Below the pieces are notes generated by a model. The model saw nothing but the letters and a program-made list of their open reading frames with translations, ran no database searches and was not told the DNA's origin. From contig CAJNOI010000046.1 of NCBI GenBank assembly GCA_905250115.1, positions 62,001-126,000 of the forward strand: a DNA stretch of 64,000 bases. The letters run 5' to 3'. This document shows, one piece after another, positions 28,099 to 39,808 of this stretch. The stretch comes from Adineta steineri. Lineage: Eukaryota > Rotifera > Eurotatoria > Adinetida > Adinetidae. The first letter of the stretch is position 1; the number at the start of each line of letters is the position of its first letter. The position numbers and the translations under genes were made by a program.

Positions 28099-28468
28099 AT
28101 ACATAGAAATTCAGAAAAGAAAAATATATAATTCCGTCCAAATTATTATATAGTATTTAGAATTATAGTTTACGAAAAAGAATAAAATAAAGACACTTAC
28201 AATTATTTCACCTTTTGAATTAATAATAAAACGACCATGAGCATCATCAAGTAAAATCATTCGATGATTCGATGAATATGTTGGAATTAAACCAACTATT
28301 GTACCGTTTGGACAATTTTCCATTACCTAGAATTCAAATAAATAAGATAAAATTAATGTTTTAATTTAGAAAAAAAAATACTTGAAATTGTTTTATTGTT
28401 GGTTGAATTTGAATTGATGAGAAATTATTCATCAAAGTAGCAAATAGAAGAAGAAAGAAAATAATCAT
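7649..28468 (-). CDS. Large atypical cadherin with EGF modules and long cytoplasmic tail
   Basis: Twenty-six exons join in phase into 2658 residues: 28468-28382, 28326-28201, 16986-16839, 16788-16652, 16591-16475, 16259-16185, 16115-15920, 15870-15719, 15655-15512, 15461-15027, 14939-14475, 14417-14229, 14175-14014, 13958-13830, 13778-13592, 13539-13322, 13269-13021, 12964-12758, 12625-12332, 12271-12080, 12028-11502, 11445-11197, 11134-10842, 10791-10618, 10569-10449, 10352-7649. Exon 1 encodes a signal peptide ([13 protein letters not shown]). Divergent cadherin repeats follow, with calcium-type linkers such as DINESP, DINEPP, DENDPP and DENEPP. Cys-rich EGF-like modules lie at ~1460-1560, a Cys-containing juxtamembrane segment follows, and one membrane helix is at ~1708-1730. 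The ~927-residue Ser/Thr/Gln-rich tail has no catenin-binding region that I recognise. It is an adhesion receptor of Fat/protocadherin type, subfamily unclear. The joint across intron 2 rests on matched phase 0 and on exon 2 ending in the strand that precedes LNYE at the start of exon 3. Intron 2 hosts the M1 aminopeptidase gene. Confidence 0.85.
18165..21928 (+). other. Aminopeptidase unit 1 with membrane anchor
   Basis: These exons encode the type II anchor ([20 protein letters not shown]), a Thr-rich stalk, the saddle-like N domain, GAMEN at 19303-19317, HEIAH at 19461-19475 with the third ligand Glu in WLKEGFA, and the helical C-terminal domain. The intron at 20149-20928 is 780 bp, far longer than the others, and carries a GC-richer island. 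Confidence 0.8.
18165..28016 (+). CDS. Triple-unit M1 zinc aminopeptidase, type II membrane protein
   Basis: Fifteen exons join in phase into 2778 residues: 18165-18501, 18563-19321, 19372-19519, 19575-20148, 20929-21928, 21982-22926, 22988-23100, 23156-24008, 24061-24836, 24898-25443, 25500-25917, 25973-26141, 26203-26291, 26345-26452, 26515-28016. A short cytoplasmic N-terminus and a membrane anchor (~residues 28-54) precede three consecutive gluzincin units starting near residues 92, 985 and 1867. Each has GAMEN, HExxH-(18 residues)-E and the downstream catalytic Tyr (TYDKG, TYSKG, SYDKG), plus an ERAP1_C-like C-terminal domain. The zinc motifs are HEIAH (19461-19475), HELAH (split, 23095-23100 plus 23156-23164) and HEVAH (26080-26094). 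M1 enzymes remove N-terminal residues from peptides; this one should act at the cell surface. Most M1 proteins (APN, ERAP) have one unit of ~900 residues. The junction exons at 21982 and 24898 each carry the end of one unit and the start of the next, so it is one chain and not three genes. Confidence 0.88.
20575..20820 (+). repeat. GC-richer island in aminopeptidase intron 4, possible dispersed element
   Basis: This block stands out from the flanking AT-rich intron: it is rich in CG dinucleotides (CGCGAC, GCCGCACGG, TGCGTAGGCG) and in G runs (GGGTGGGTG). It contains an open frame of 65 codons (20614-20811) with a signal-like hydrophobic run, but no known family and no splice sites that would put it in the aminopeptidase mRNA. 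I read it as an inserted repeat fragment. Boundaries are approximate and no clear inverted termini are visible. Confidence 0.4.
21982..24836 (+). other. Aminopeptidase unit 2
   Basis: The exon starting at 21982 finishes the unit 1 helical domain (the stretch through [10 protein letters not shown]) and then begins unit 2 with [18 protein letters not shown], the usual N-domain opening. GAMENFG begins unit 2's seventh gene exon (22988). The zinc motif is interrupted by an intron after HE. WLNEGFA supplies the third ligand and TYSKG the catalytic Tyr. All expected catalytic residues are present. Confidence 0.82.
24898..28016 (+). other. Aminopeptidase unit 3
   Basis: It starts with the end of unit 2's helical domain (IRANIQWV), followed by an N domain beginning [22 protein letters not shown] and HEVAH with WLNEGFA are intact, and SYDKG supplies the catalytic Tyr across an intron. 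The N domain is the most divergent of the three. The gene ends at TAA 28014-28016 after a C-terminal [12 protein letters not shown] helix, with no further unit. Confidence 0.82.
28382..28468 (-). other. Cadherin exon 1: start codon and signal peptide
   Basis: ATG at 28466-28468 opens a basic-poor, strongly hydrophobic leader ([12 protein letters not shown]), then a short mature start ending in a GT donor at 28380-28381. An in-frame TGA lies about 50 bp upstream, so this ATG is the first one in its exon. The 29 codons end in phase 0, matching exon 2 (28201-28326), whose [10 protein letters not shown] and [10 protein letters not shown] are a typical first cadherin-repeat beginning and middle. 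Confidence 0.8.
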
Positions 28469-30778
28469 TGTTAAATAACAATACTTGGCAATAGAATAAA
28501 CCAATTTTTCTTTGGTTTTTCAGTAATGTTTGCAACGAAAAAAAAAAAGAAGAAGTTGAAAAAAATAGAACAGATCGGTCACAGATGGGAATATTTGATA
28601 TATATGTATATGATAATCAATTGACTGAATCGTTAATTTTGATTACAGATATAATAGGTGCGTCATTTGTTATTTTTTTTACAAGGTCTAACTTTGATTA
28701 AAAAACAAAATAAATCATATTCTTTCCGTAATTTATTCAAATATTTCATTGATCATTTGCATATAAAATTAAAGATAGTATTCATAAAAAGATAAAATAT
28801 TTAAGGTCCTTATTAAAACTTTTGTAAGTGCATACGTCTGTTCTTTAATGAATAGAGTTTTATAAGATTTATTATGTTAAAAATAATGATATGAAATACA
28901 AGACGTATTGTTTCCACAATAATACAATTTGAAAGAAAAGAACAGAAAAAGATTTATTTATTTGTATATGTATGATAGTATCTATCAGATGATTGACATT
29001 AAAAATTATAAAGCATATATTTTTTTCCGTAAAAATTATGAAAAATAAATAGAAATATAATTAATAAATCATGATATTGTAGTCATAAAAACTTCCGTTC
29101 GATTAATTTCTCAATATGTCTTTTTTTTACACTTCCGTTTTTGTATATCATGCATATAATTTAAAATATATGATTAGAAAGTAGGAAATATCAAGATGAA
29201 CTGAAGATTTTCTTTTCTGAATTAACATAAAATAATTTTCAATATGATGTACTTCACTTAGAACAAACAAAAAATAACAGATATATTCTATGACAAGTTC
29301 TAAATCATTAAAGCATTTATAAAACTGTATATAAGTAAAATCATAAGTTAAGAATGTAACGATAACAATAATTAAGTGTTATACCGGCTGAACCGATTAA
29401 ATAAAAGCTAATTGAACCGGTATTTATCAATATTAACTACTTAAAGTGACTTCTTCAACTGAAAAAGATACATTAAGATGGTATATATGAGCGTCATATT
29501 CATTACAATCGCGCATCCACAGCTATCGATGAACCGATTTTAGTCACTTTTGCATCCCTGTTTGTACGATGATAGTTAAATGTTCTTTTAACTAAAAAAT
29601 ATAAGAACAGTTGTACTATTTATATCATTACAGTGAAGCATTTATAATCGCATACATTTTTTTCCTTTTGAATGAATCAGAAGAAGTACATTAACCGATT
29701 TACTTCGGTAAATATACTTGATATTATGATTCAGTGCAGTAAGCAAGGAAATAAAAATTTACAGTTGATTAAATAAGACTCTTTGCAGTGATATTCAAGG
29801 TTTGTTCGTGAAAAGAGTCTTTTAAGTTTTAATGAACATAAGCCATGCGAAAAATATACTGTTAACATTATTTCTACTTGCTTTAGACATATACACAACA
29901 CAAATTGTAGTAAAACTGTCTAAAAAGTATAAAAATAAATTGGTCACATTCATTATAATGTTGATTAGAATAATGACACAATGATTTAATCAAAATATTT
30001 AGAACAAAAAAATATAAAATAAGAACTTATTTGTATCGAAAGAGTCCAAAGGTATTGAATAAGAAATTACTGATGTATTGTCAATTATATGCAAGTATGA
30101 GAATCGATTTTATTTTTTGTGAAAGAAGAGTAAATATTTTTACTCGATAGTGCACTAGGTATTATATGTTGGAAATTTCGTATTTTTGTTGACAAGAAAA
30201 TTGGACATCATATATTTGATTGCACTATTATATTTTATTTAATTATGTTCGTCGTTTTAAAGAAAAAAGCTCTATTATCAAAATCAGCATAATCAATAGA
30301 TTACTCAAGGGTATGTGGTTTGTTTTTATGAAGATATACTATAATATTTCAGAGAAATTGAAATTCTCAAGAAAATAACGGTATTAACCCTGAAAATGAA
30401 CGTCAATTGTATAAAAGATTCTAATAATCTCTCCCTATTGAGAGTATATCATCTTCTTGAATGTTAGTTCTGTAGCCTATTCAAAAAGAAAATTTTTCAC
30501 ATTTAGCATTATTGAAGTTCAATGTTCAGACACATGTCATGAACATCTAATAGATAAAAAAAGTTATTTTGTTTTTCGTTTCTTTATTAAATGATTTAAT
30601 TGAGTATGTATATTTATTTTGGAATATAATAATATGAAAACGTTGTCATTCATTGTTCAATATGTACATGCTTGGTAAACTTCGTCGATAAGCAATAAAC
30701 GTCGATCGATAATAAACAAGTTTTATCTAATTAATATTATAATATTGTGGAGTATACTGTATAATGTTATAAACTTAC
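28469..30778. other. Gene-poor stretch upstream of the cadherin gene
   Basis: No coding region that I can support on either strand. The part next to 28469 should hold the cadherin 5' UTR and promoter. Frames are short and AT-rich without splice-compatible neighbours. Confidence 0.45.
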
Positions 30779-30950
30779 TGATTTTGAATAAGTTGTACAC
30801 GTTTTTGGTTCATCTTTCGGTGGAACACCTACTGGAGTATTGCGACCTGATCCTGAATCCTATAGAACAAAATATTAGTTTGTTACTCTTTAAAAAATAG
30901 TGCAAAGACTTACACTCATGTTGTATGATGTTGTTGTTTGTGTTTTATTT
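30779..30950 (-). other. Two small putative 5' exons of an unidentified gene
   Basis: Minus strand: an AG acceptor at 30951-30952, a 37-bp exon (30950-30914) ending ATG AGT at a gtaagt donor, a 54-bp intron, then an 81-bp exon (30859-30779) ending at another gtaagt donor. Read from that ATG, the two exons give 29 codons rich in Ser, Pro, Thr and Lys (MSDSGSGRNTPVGVPP...). The splice sites are strong and the frame is open, so this looks like the start of a coding sequence. The second donor is in phase 0, which is compatible with cadherin exon 2 at 28326, so it could be an alternative first exon pair for that gene that replaces the signal peptide. It could equally belong to a gene whose other exons I have not recognised. 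Confidence 0.4.
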
Positions 30951-32972
30951 CTAGAAAAAATAGAGATAATACGATATATTTAATTAATATTTTAGACTAG
31001 TTATGAAGAGAACGAGATCAATTTAAAATTATAACTCATATCTTCTTATAACTTATTTAATCAGACGAAGTTTACTCATTCAATGATAGTTTTCTCAAGT
31101 TAATAATTAAAATGAGAGATATATGTTTATCAACTAAATAAATACTCGTTGAAAGTAATGGTTTGCTATCACTAAAATTATCGTCACAGGTTAATTCTAT
31201 TCCAACTGCAAACAAGAGATAACTAATATTTAGATAAAAATAATCCAGACATTTTATACTGTCTGAGGATAAAGAAAAATCCATCTGCTTGATTCTCAAA
31301 AAAAATGTCCTTCAATCTATCGACACACCCACAACCTCAACACGTATTTATCGAAGGCAAATCAAATTGGAATTACCAAGATTCAGCGAAAAAACATATT
31401 GACAAAGCTAATAATAGAGATTAAGTTGGTTTATTTTTAAAGTATGTTTTAGTCGCCGAAATTTATCAAATAAATATAAAAATACTTCAAAATAACTTCC
31501 TTGGCAGTTACCAATATTTAATACAGTGTATATGCCATAGTCCTTGGTCAACTTATATCGTACAAGATCGAAGAATCTTCTCAATCGAAATATATAAAAT
31601 TTGGCACTACAATTTCAATATTTTAGCTTGATAAATGGGATGAACGATACGTCTGTCGTCGTATTTTATAAATACTAGGACTTTTTCTAATCTACTTAAA
31701 TTTATGAATGAATGAATGGAATATTATATATAGAAATGATAATTTTTTTTAGATGACACGATAGATACTTTATACATTTACTCAGTCTCTCAAATGAAAT
31801 GATAGAGTAGATTTTTCTATTTCTCTTGATTCGTTCCGCATTGATTATCATTATCCACTCAACAATGAATTTCACGAACAAAAATTGATTTATAAAATTC
31901 TATTGCTACAGACGTTGTAAAACCGAGTAAACAGTACGGAGATTAAAAACGAATTTTTGTTGATTGTATTGATTATTATGAATCATTTTTATGCAATTTA
32001 ATTCTTTTATTTTTCTCTGATAAGTTTTTTCAATTTTTCTGAAAGTGGAATTTTTGTGGACGTAAGAGAACAAGAACAAAAACATCTATTTCTCCTTGTC
32101 TTTGTGCTAACCGCTTAGACATAATAATACACGTATATATGTATATAGAAAAGACAAAAAACAACACGAATGTAAATATCATAATATCTACAAATGCACT
32201 TATGAAGGTTAACTGATATAGACATGAGTCCTCATATGACACACCTGATTATTGTGCAACTAAAATTTTCACCTTTGATCTATTCGTTATTAAGTAAAAG
32301 TAATGTAACCCTAGTGAAACTTGTTTTTTTTAAAGATGGATCAAACCCGATTCAATTTGATCCCTGGATTAGTATACTTAAAAATAGCTGATAAAAGAAA
32401 CGCTATCAAACAGAGTGTTTACTTTTCTTTGAAATATAATCTACACAAATCTCAACTGAATTGTGACAAAATATCATTCATTTTAATAATACACGTAGGA
32501 ATTCACTTGATTCTTCTAAAAATTCTCGATTTTTCATAATTTATTTCCTAATTGTACATTAAATAACTTATCCTCATATACGAACAAAAATGAGATCAAA
32601 CAACTTCATTGAAAAAAACTCATCGTACAACCACAATGAACAAATCTAATCTTCTATAACCTGTTATATTTTCTCATGCACTTATATCATGAAACAAGAT
32701 AACAAACATATGATTTTTTTTTTCGTAAAATTATTCTAAATAATTATTTTTTATTTTGATAGCTATGATTCTTTTATCAAAAATACAGTAATTATGAATG
32801 TTCACAAACAAGTAAAAAAAAAGACGACGCTCTCTTCACATATCCCATCACCAATTTACATATTCAGTTACACATGAATATATTTCCTAAAGTAGCACGA
32901 GAAAATATAATAAAAATTAAAGTTACAAATATAACTTTGAAATAACAAAAAAAAAAAGTACTAAAAACTAAA
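30951..32972. other. Stretch without a recognisable gene
   Basis: Short frames (31072-31299 and 32030-32242 minus, 32321-32539 plus) are AT-driven, lack homologous motifs and lack supporting splice sites. The right end includes the 3' UTR of the transporter gene. Confidence 0.45.
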
Positions 32973-35373
32973 TTAAAAGTCAACATCTTCTTTCAAATTT
33001 GTTTTTGACAATGAGTCTTTGCCAATTTGATTTGAATCATCAACATATACATTTCTTTTTGTTTTCAATCGTCCAAATGAACTATAAACAGAAGGATAAA
33101 TCAATAAAAATATACATTTTAATTAATTTTACCAAGCAAGTCCCATTCTTTCAACATCTGTAATTGTTTGTGGTAATGGTTTATTTAATGTTTCAGGAAA
33201 GATTGTAGCAAGTAACATAGCAACTACAGACGTTGCTCCATAGACAACTATTGGAGTATGTGGCCATGCTCGAGTCTAAAATAATTCATAACAAGACAAA
33301 TATTATATAATTATGTATATACATACCAGATGATCATTAGAAAATGTTCCAATAATTGCACCAAGACGAGAAATCATTGAACATACACCCATTCCTGTAT
33401 TTCGACCATGTGTTGGAAATGTTTCATTTGCATATATATAAATAATTACATATGAACCTGAAGCAAGAAATTTCAGGGCAATATTCACCATAAACATAAG
33501 AACATATTGACCTAAAATAAAATAAGATAAAATAATATTTAAAAATAAATATTAAATACTTCTGCTTTCTTTTGGTAATAACATTTGAATAGGTACAACA
33601 AGTAATGCAACAAATGCAAGTGCTATAACAAATAAACAGTATGGTAATTTCCGGCCCCATCGATCAAGAACAAGATGTACGACAATATATGCTACTATTT
33701 CAACAACAGCACTAGCTCCAAATGAGATATAAGGATTTTGTAACCATGCGCCTTAAATAATCAAAAATTTCAAAATATTATTTATAGATTTCAATAAATG
33801 TACTTACCCGTATTTTGTGATATACCATAAAAAACAAGATTTTGTACAAACCTAATAAATATTGAATAGTATTGTAAAAAAAGAGAACTTTATGATTATT
33901 ACCATTGATAAGACATATTTAATGCAATGATAGCCATTACTTTCGAACGAAATATTGCTTTAAATCCATTATTTTGACCTTTAGTAGCCGCAACTCTCTA
34001 TTACAAAAGTACAGAATAATTTAATTATTCAATTAAGATTTTTTTTTTCTAAACCTTTTTATCGTCATTAACAAATTGTTTATAAAGTGCTGGATCAAAA
34101 TTCTTTTTATTTCTATCAGCAATTCGATGAAAAAGTAATTCAGCTTCATCATAACGTTGTTCAGAAATAAGCCAACGAGGACTTTCAGGTAAAATACTAA
34201 AATTAATAATAAATAAAATAGAAAGAAGAAAAAAGAAATGAAGACCAACAAGTAAAAAAAGATAAAAGGTACAGGAACAACAGCAAGTACTGCATTTAAT
34301 GTTCTCCATGTTCGAATTGTTAAAGCAAGACCCAGTAATAATAATTCACCAAATGCAAAGAAATATTTTATAACAATACCAGAAAATAGACGTTGTTTCG
34401 CTCCGCCTAATTCCGAACCTAAAATATAAAAAATATATATTCATTCAATATTATGACTGATAAAAATATTTACCCATAACAAAACCAGTAACAGCAATAC
34501 CACGTGTTGCACAAGCAAGTAAAAATCTTCCAAGTGCAAAAACTGGATAACTTGTTCCCTTACCAATTAATTCTTCTGGTGCTAATGCACATATAATACC
34601 AGCAATAAACATTAATAGAAACGAAGCACCCATAATAGGTCGTCGACCATATCTTCAAAAAAATAATTTTCGAAAACAATAAAAGAAGAAAAAACAAATT
34701 ATTGATGTACTTGTCTGCAAGAATACCAAAAAGAAGTGAACCAACCATATAGCCACCGAAGAATACAACTTGAACAGTACTTTTTAATGATAATCGATCG
34801 CATACCATTGACCACTAGAAGAATTACTCTCATTATGAATGAACTGGTTTTTCTAATATATAATCTACTATTAATTTTCTTATGAAAGTACAAGAATCGA
34901 TAAAACAGAACGGTCACAAAGTTTAAATTTTAAATATTTGAATAACCTTTCATACTCTATACTTTTATCAGTAGGGTCGAAAATCAACTTACATCTTCAA
35001 CCAATGTGGATTGATAATAAGTTTGATCAAAAATATAACTTCGACATGGATTTAATGCTCCAATAGTACCATCATCATTATTAGTGTTTACAAATTGAAA
35101 GCATCGTTGACATTCTTTTAAAGAAATTGTTTTTTGATATGCAAAACATTGATCTGGAGTAGGAATGAATGAAGTTAAAAGATTATTTGTAGAATTCAAT
35201 GAATATAAATTATCAGATGATATTCGACAACGAAATGATGGTGTAGCAGCTATGAATGTCCAGGCATAGACCATAACTGGTGGAAGCATATTTGTAAAAC
35301 ATAATAAGAAATATTTAGTCTTTTGATATAGACCAAATACACCAACTGTTTCATAAAAATCATCAAACTCCAT
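32973..35373 (-). CDS. SLC22-type organic ion transporter (MFS)
   Basis: Eleven exons join in phase into 580 residues: 35373-34993, 34814-34711, 34652-34474, 34418-34250, 34196-34055, 33997-33903, 33851-33808, 33751-33560, 33511-33327, 33275-33133, 33081-32973. The N-terminus ([16 protein letters not shown]), a first membrane helix and a large Cys-containing extracellular loop are typical of SLC22 organic cation/anion/carnitine transporters. Then come WSMVCDR, the MFS loop motif (GILADKYGRRP) and the SLC22 signature [12 protein letters not shown], which spans the exon 4/5 junction. Later exons carry the second loop motif (LDRWGRKLP) and [14 protein letters not shown], the usual TM10-11 region. 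The 12-helix length fits the family. The protein should sit in the plasma membrane and move organic ions. Substrate and polarity cannot be read from sequence. Confidence 0.9.
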
Positions 35374-37911
35374 TGTTCCTATTTGTACAATACCTTCAAA
35401 ACACTGACAATGGATGAAATTAAAAAAAAATGAGTATCCACCGATTTTTTTTTCTTCTTTTCTTTAGTCACATGTTTATGTTCCTTCTTCTTCTATCATT
35501 TCTTCTCTGATAAAAAGCTGAAAGTTGTTTGCTACCAGCTGAGAAAAAATAAATCTTTAATCATCACGTCGACAATGCATGATATATATATATATCTAGA
35601 AAAAGAAAATGTAAAGAACTACTATATTATTTACTACTCAAGAACGAAGAGAAGAGAGTGGTGTTCTTGTCCTTGTGCTATTTTCTGTTGATGTATTCTA
35701 ACAATAAATTGAGTCATTGCTCCGTTCCTTTTATGTCAAGGTTTTCCTTTTCTGTAAAATGCAATCTCATGATTCTACAACATCATCATATAAAAGACAT
35801 TCTCGATGAAATGAGATTTTAGAATAAAGATTGTATGAATTTATTTCGAACATATTATCAACTCAGCATGATTTCGTACGTCTATAATCACAATTTTTTC
35901 GTTATTTATCAAAACCGCATTATCTTTTTAATATAAAAAAAAAAGGTTTGGTTTGTTTCATTACGAGATAACCGATGTTTTTTGTTCTGATATACTCTTT
36001 GATAACGACTTTTTGTAAGTGTTTTTTTGTTTATGACTATTACTAAAGAACACCCTGACAATAATATAGAATATAAAAAATATTTTGGACTTTTTATTTT
36101 TATTATAAGTACACTTTATGTATTCTTTATTTTTGCACTCAATGTACATACATCATTACTTTTTCTTGATTATAGCAATTTGATAAGCAGAAAAGACATA
36201 GTATTTATTTGACATTGACATCCCCTATAATTTGAATAAAATTCTTATTATTGTTTTAATATAATATTCTGAAATTATTTTATGATTTGATATCATATAT
36301 ATTTCTAAGCACTTAGTGAGATGTTAATAATAATCATAATCTTGAACAGATCGTAACCAGATACTTTTGTATAAATTGATCAATCATGTCTTATCTTAGT
36401 AGGTTTCTTAGCGGAAGTTATATTATTTATAACTGCTAATAATAAATCTAATTAGTTCAAGGAATTTCCATTGCACATATTTTTATTTATGAGTATTTTT
36501 CCGCTTTTAGTATGTACGTGCATAGCCTTTGTGTATATAATTTATATTTTGTTTGTTATATTCCCATCAAGACTTATTTGAATATTTAAATTATATTATT
36601 GATGTGTACTTATAGAATAAACAATTAGCTCAAAAAATTATATTAAATTAAAGATAGCATATTTTTATTAATATATTTCATATATGAAATGTATACACTG
36701 ACTGATCAATATAGTAATATATACATTTACTGTTTGGTTTTCAGTATCTAAGATTAAGATTTCCTATTATGTCATTAACAACGCAATTGATGAGATAACG
36801 GTAGAGAAATAAAACTTATACAGTACGTGTTTAATCTTGAAAAAAAAGAAAAGATTGTATTCAGATTATAGCTCACATAAAAAAAGCAGCTGTGTATGAA
36901 AGTCCAAAGATTTATCTTGTTCACTCTCCCTATTGATGATAATGTCAAGTGTACTCAATGTCCTTTTGCTTAAATATTCACAATATATATATATATATTA
37001 ACTCATCTAACTTGTTACAACAGTTAGAGTAACAAATAATATGTCAAAAAGTGATTATATCTCTGTTTGACATCATAATATAAATATATACAAAAAAATA
37101 TACCATGATACTTCCAAGGTCACTGATATTAATAAACACTATATTGTTATTAGTCATTTTCAATATCTCATATATAAATTCATAGAAAAGCTTATCAAGT
37201 TTGTTTATACTTGATTAAAGTTCGAATTCAACATCGAACCATATATTCAAAACATCAACAACAGCTGTGAATTGTTTATGTAAATTTTTGAATATATAAA
37301 TCAAAGATTGAAGTCACATATTGTAACTGAAATATTCATTTTTTGCACTGTCTCAGCTAAAAACTGTTAGTATGTGAATGATTTCGAAGATTGAATACAA
37401 AATGTAAATACATATACAAATATCCTTTGTTTTTATCAATTATGTCGCTAATTCATTTGATGGTAATATTCTGTTGTATTAGTCTATGCAACTTTTATAT
37501 AAATAATGAATGTGCTCAAATGTGGGTTTGATAGATGTCCCATTGTATTGCATAAAGATTACTTAGTCATAAAGATGAAACTAGTAGTAAAAAGAAAGAA
37601 GAAATAATAATAATGCAATACATGTTTATTTATTTATCACCCTAAGTAATTGAATAGGTCAGTATTCAAATGAAACATGTTACATTTGTATTTTAATATT
37701 AATTCCTATATTATATATTTATATATATGTTTATTAAAAATTTTAACATTCTAAATACTCTTATCAAATATGCTATACATGAAACTATGAATGGTATGTA
37801 TATATATATCAACAAATAAATACAAGAGTCAAGAATCGATAAACAATATTGAGTATTATTGTAACAATATTATGTAAGTCTTGTATAAGTTTATTTCATT
37901 TGAGCCATAGA
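35374..37911. other. AT-rich intergenic region
   Basis: No gene that I can support. The left edge should hold the SLC22 promoter and 5' UTR. A TATATATATATA run lies near 35580 and another near 36980. Overlapping frames on both strands at 35961-36212 are composition-driven. Confidence 0.5.
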
Positions 37912-37991
37912 GACAGTATGGCCGAGCGGTCTAAGGCGCCAGTTTCAGGTACTGGTCACTTGTGGCGTGGGTTCGAATCCCACTACTGTCA
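37912..37991 (+). tRNA. tRNA-Leu (CAG)
   Basis: The acceptor stem GACAGTA (37912-37918) pairs perfectly with TACTGTC (37984-37990), followed by discriminator A. The D-arm region is GGCCGAGCGGTCTAAGGC, typical of tRNA-Leu. The anticodon stem CCAGT/ACTGG encloses a loop with anticodon CAG at 37946-37948, followed by a long class II variable arm and a T arm GTGGG-TTCGAAT-CCCAC. No intron is needed. A T run just downstream (TCTATTTTT) can serve as the Pol III terminator. Confidence 0.95.
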
Positions 37992-39808
37992 AACTTCTAT
38001 TTTTCCTACAAAATAGTACAAAGAACAGAACGAAAAAAAAGCGTTCTTTTAATGATCAACGATTGCGTGTCATCGTTCTCTTTTTTCTTTCTTTCTTTCC
38101 TGCATAAAACGTTAATAGTATGTATGTCTCGTTTTTCCTTTCCTCATCGTTCTTTGTTCTGTTGTAAAAAAAAACAGAACACTTGAATGTTATCTCAGAA
38201 AAGAAAAAAAAAAGTTTCTGTGTCTACACCATTGTTCATTAGATGATTTATATATTGTTTTTATATGAGTACTTTATAGATACATCAATGTGTTTAAACA
38301 ATTATTACCTAAAGTAACAATTGTGAAATTTAGATTGAGTTTTTTGTAGTTTAGAAGATTAGAAATCTTGCAATTTTTAAGTTTACTAAAATATATCATG
38401 TGGATCGAAATCAAAGAATACTTCAATTATATGAGTTAGATTTACTTTTTACCAAATAGATTTTCATTAATTCCTACTCATATTCTAATGTGCTACTGAT
38501 CAAGTGATTTTTATCTTAATCCAAATCTTTATCTCAAATTTGACGTAAGATTATATTTGGAAAGTGATGCAGTACTTCATTTTAGTAAAAATTCAGTAAT
38601 ATGACTGAGCATCATTCGCTGCATCTCAACAGAATACAATAATCTTCCGAAGAAGCACTTTAGATAATAATGGAAAATACTCAATAGATCGTCAAATTAC
38701 TCTTGATTTTGTTTGTGATGATTTGCTATATCTATTTGATCTAACAATGTTTGTATTATAAAAAGGCCAATAGAAGAGATTACTTTAAATGATTTTTCTC
38801 TCTACTAAAAGATTGACCGGAACAATCTCAAATTTGAAATAGTGTACTTTTTAATAATTATTTAACCTATCCTTCAAATTTGATATAAAATAGTATTTCA
38901 GAATGATGTTATTTATAATGGAACCCTAGATATTCATATTTCAGTTCTGATGACGTTGTCAATGTCTTTCCAACCCTAGCGTTTCTTTTTGCTTGAGTAA
39001 TTAACGTACGAACGATACATCTGATTTAATAGATATAGAATAATATTCCAGACAAAATAAAGAAATGACGCTAGATATCTACTGATAGGAGTAGGAAATA
39101 CTTTACCGTTAAACTAGTATATACTACATCTATAATCAGATCTATGACACGAATCTATCAACGATAAAATATTATTTTCATGTCCTTCAAAAGCTAATTA
39201 ACCCGAAAGAGAAGAAAAACTAATGCTATATTATTTGTATGTAATATTTCATATAAAATGATATAAAGACGTTTTATATGTAAGCCATGACATTGCTTGA
39301 ATTTATTATTTTCAATGAAAAAAAGAAATTGTCAAGCACATGAAGAAAAAGAAAAAAACAAGTTGAATAAGATAAAATAAAATGACACAACACAAAGCAA
39401 AAAAGCAGTTCGATTGAGAAATTTAAAAAAAAACGAAAGAAACTCTTGGAGCAAATAAATCATCCTAAATAAATATATATCTTAATCACCTCAACAATAT
39501 TTGATCAATTCTCATATATTGAACAAAAAACAAATTGATATAAAAATCGTCGAGTTAAAAAAAAGTGAAGAAAATCCATCCGTGGTTCGTCAATCTTCAT
39601 GTTTTTCTTCGTTCTTTTCTTTTTTGTTAATCTCGTCGATTTACCAAATTATTCTTTTCATTGATTTTGACTTTGAGATAATGAGAAAATGACACTAACA
39701 ATTGAATGAGATGAAGAAGTTAGGTTTGATGGGTAACAAAAATGAGAAAAAAAAAACAAAAAAAATGAGAGAAAAGAAAATATGATAAAATATTTTTCTA
39801 TGTTTTAT
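37992..39808. other. AT-rich intergenic region 3' of the UNC-89-like gene
   Basis: I see no gene here. The right edge next to 39809 is the 3' UTR side of the giant muscle gene. The frames at 37962-38186 and 39501-39692 are short, low-complexity and unsupported. Confidence 0.5.

Larger units (their letters stand above)
16987..28200 (-). other. 11.2-kb cadherin intron hosting another gene
   Basis: The intron has a GT donor at 28199-28200 (gtaagtg) and an AG acceptor at 16987-16988. All other introns of the gene are roughly 45-260 bp. It contains the complete M1 aminopeptidase gene on the opposite strand. The unoccupied parts are 16990-18164, which should hold the aminopeptidase promoter and 5' UTR (TTTATATAAAA just upstream of its ATG), and 28017-28198, which contains a TTC microsatellite at about 28060-28090. 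Confidence 0.8.

Noticed and set aside
31072..31299. 75-codon minus-strand frame between the orphan exons and the transporter
   Set aside because: It lacks an acceptor/donor context linking it to the 30779-30950 exons and has no family resemblance.
35961..36212. Overlapping 60-codon frames on both strands
   Set aside because: Both frames are dominated by Lys, Ile, Phe and Asn from AT-rich DNA. Nothing distinguishes either from chance.
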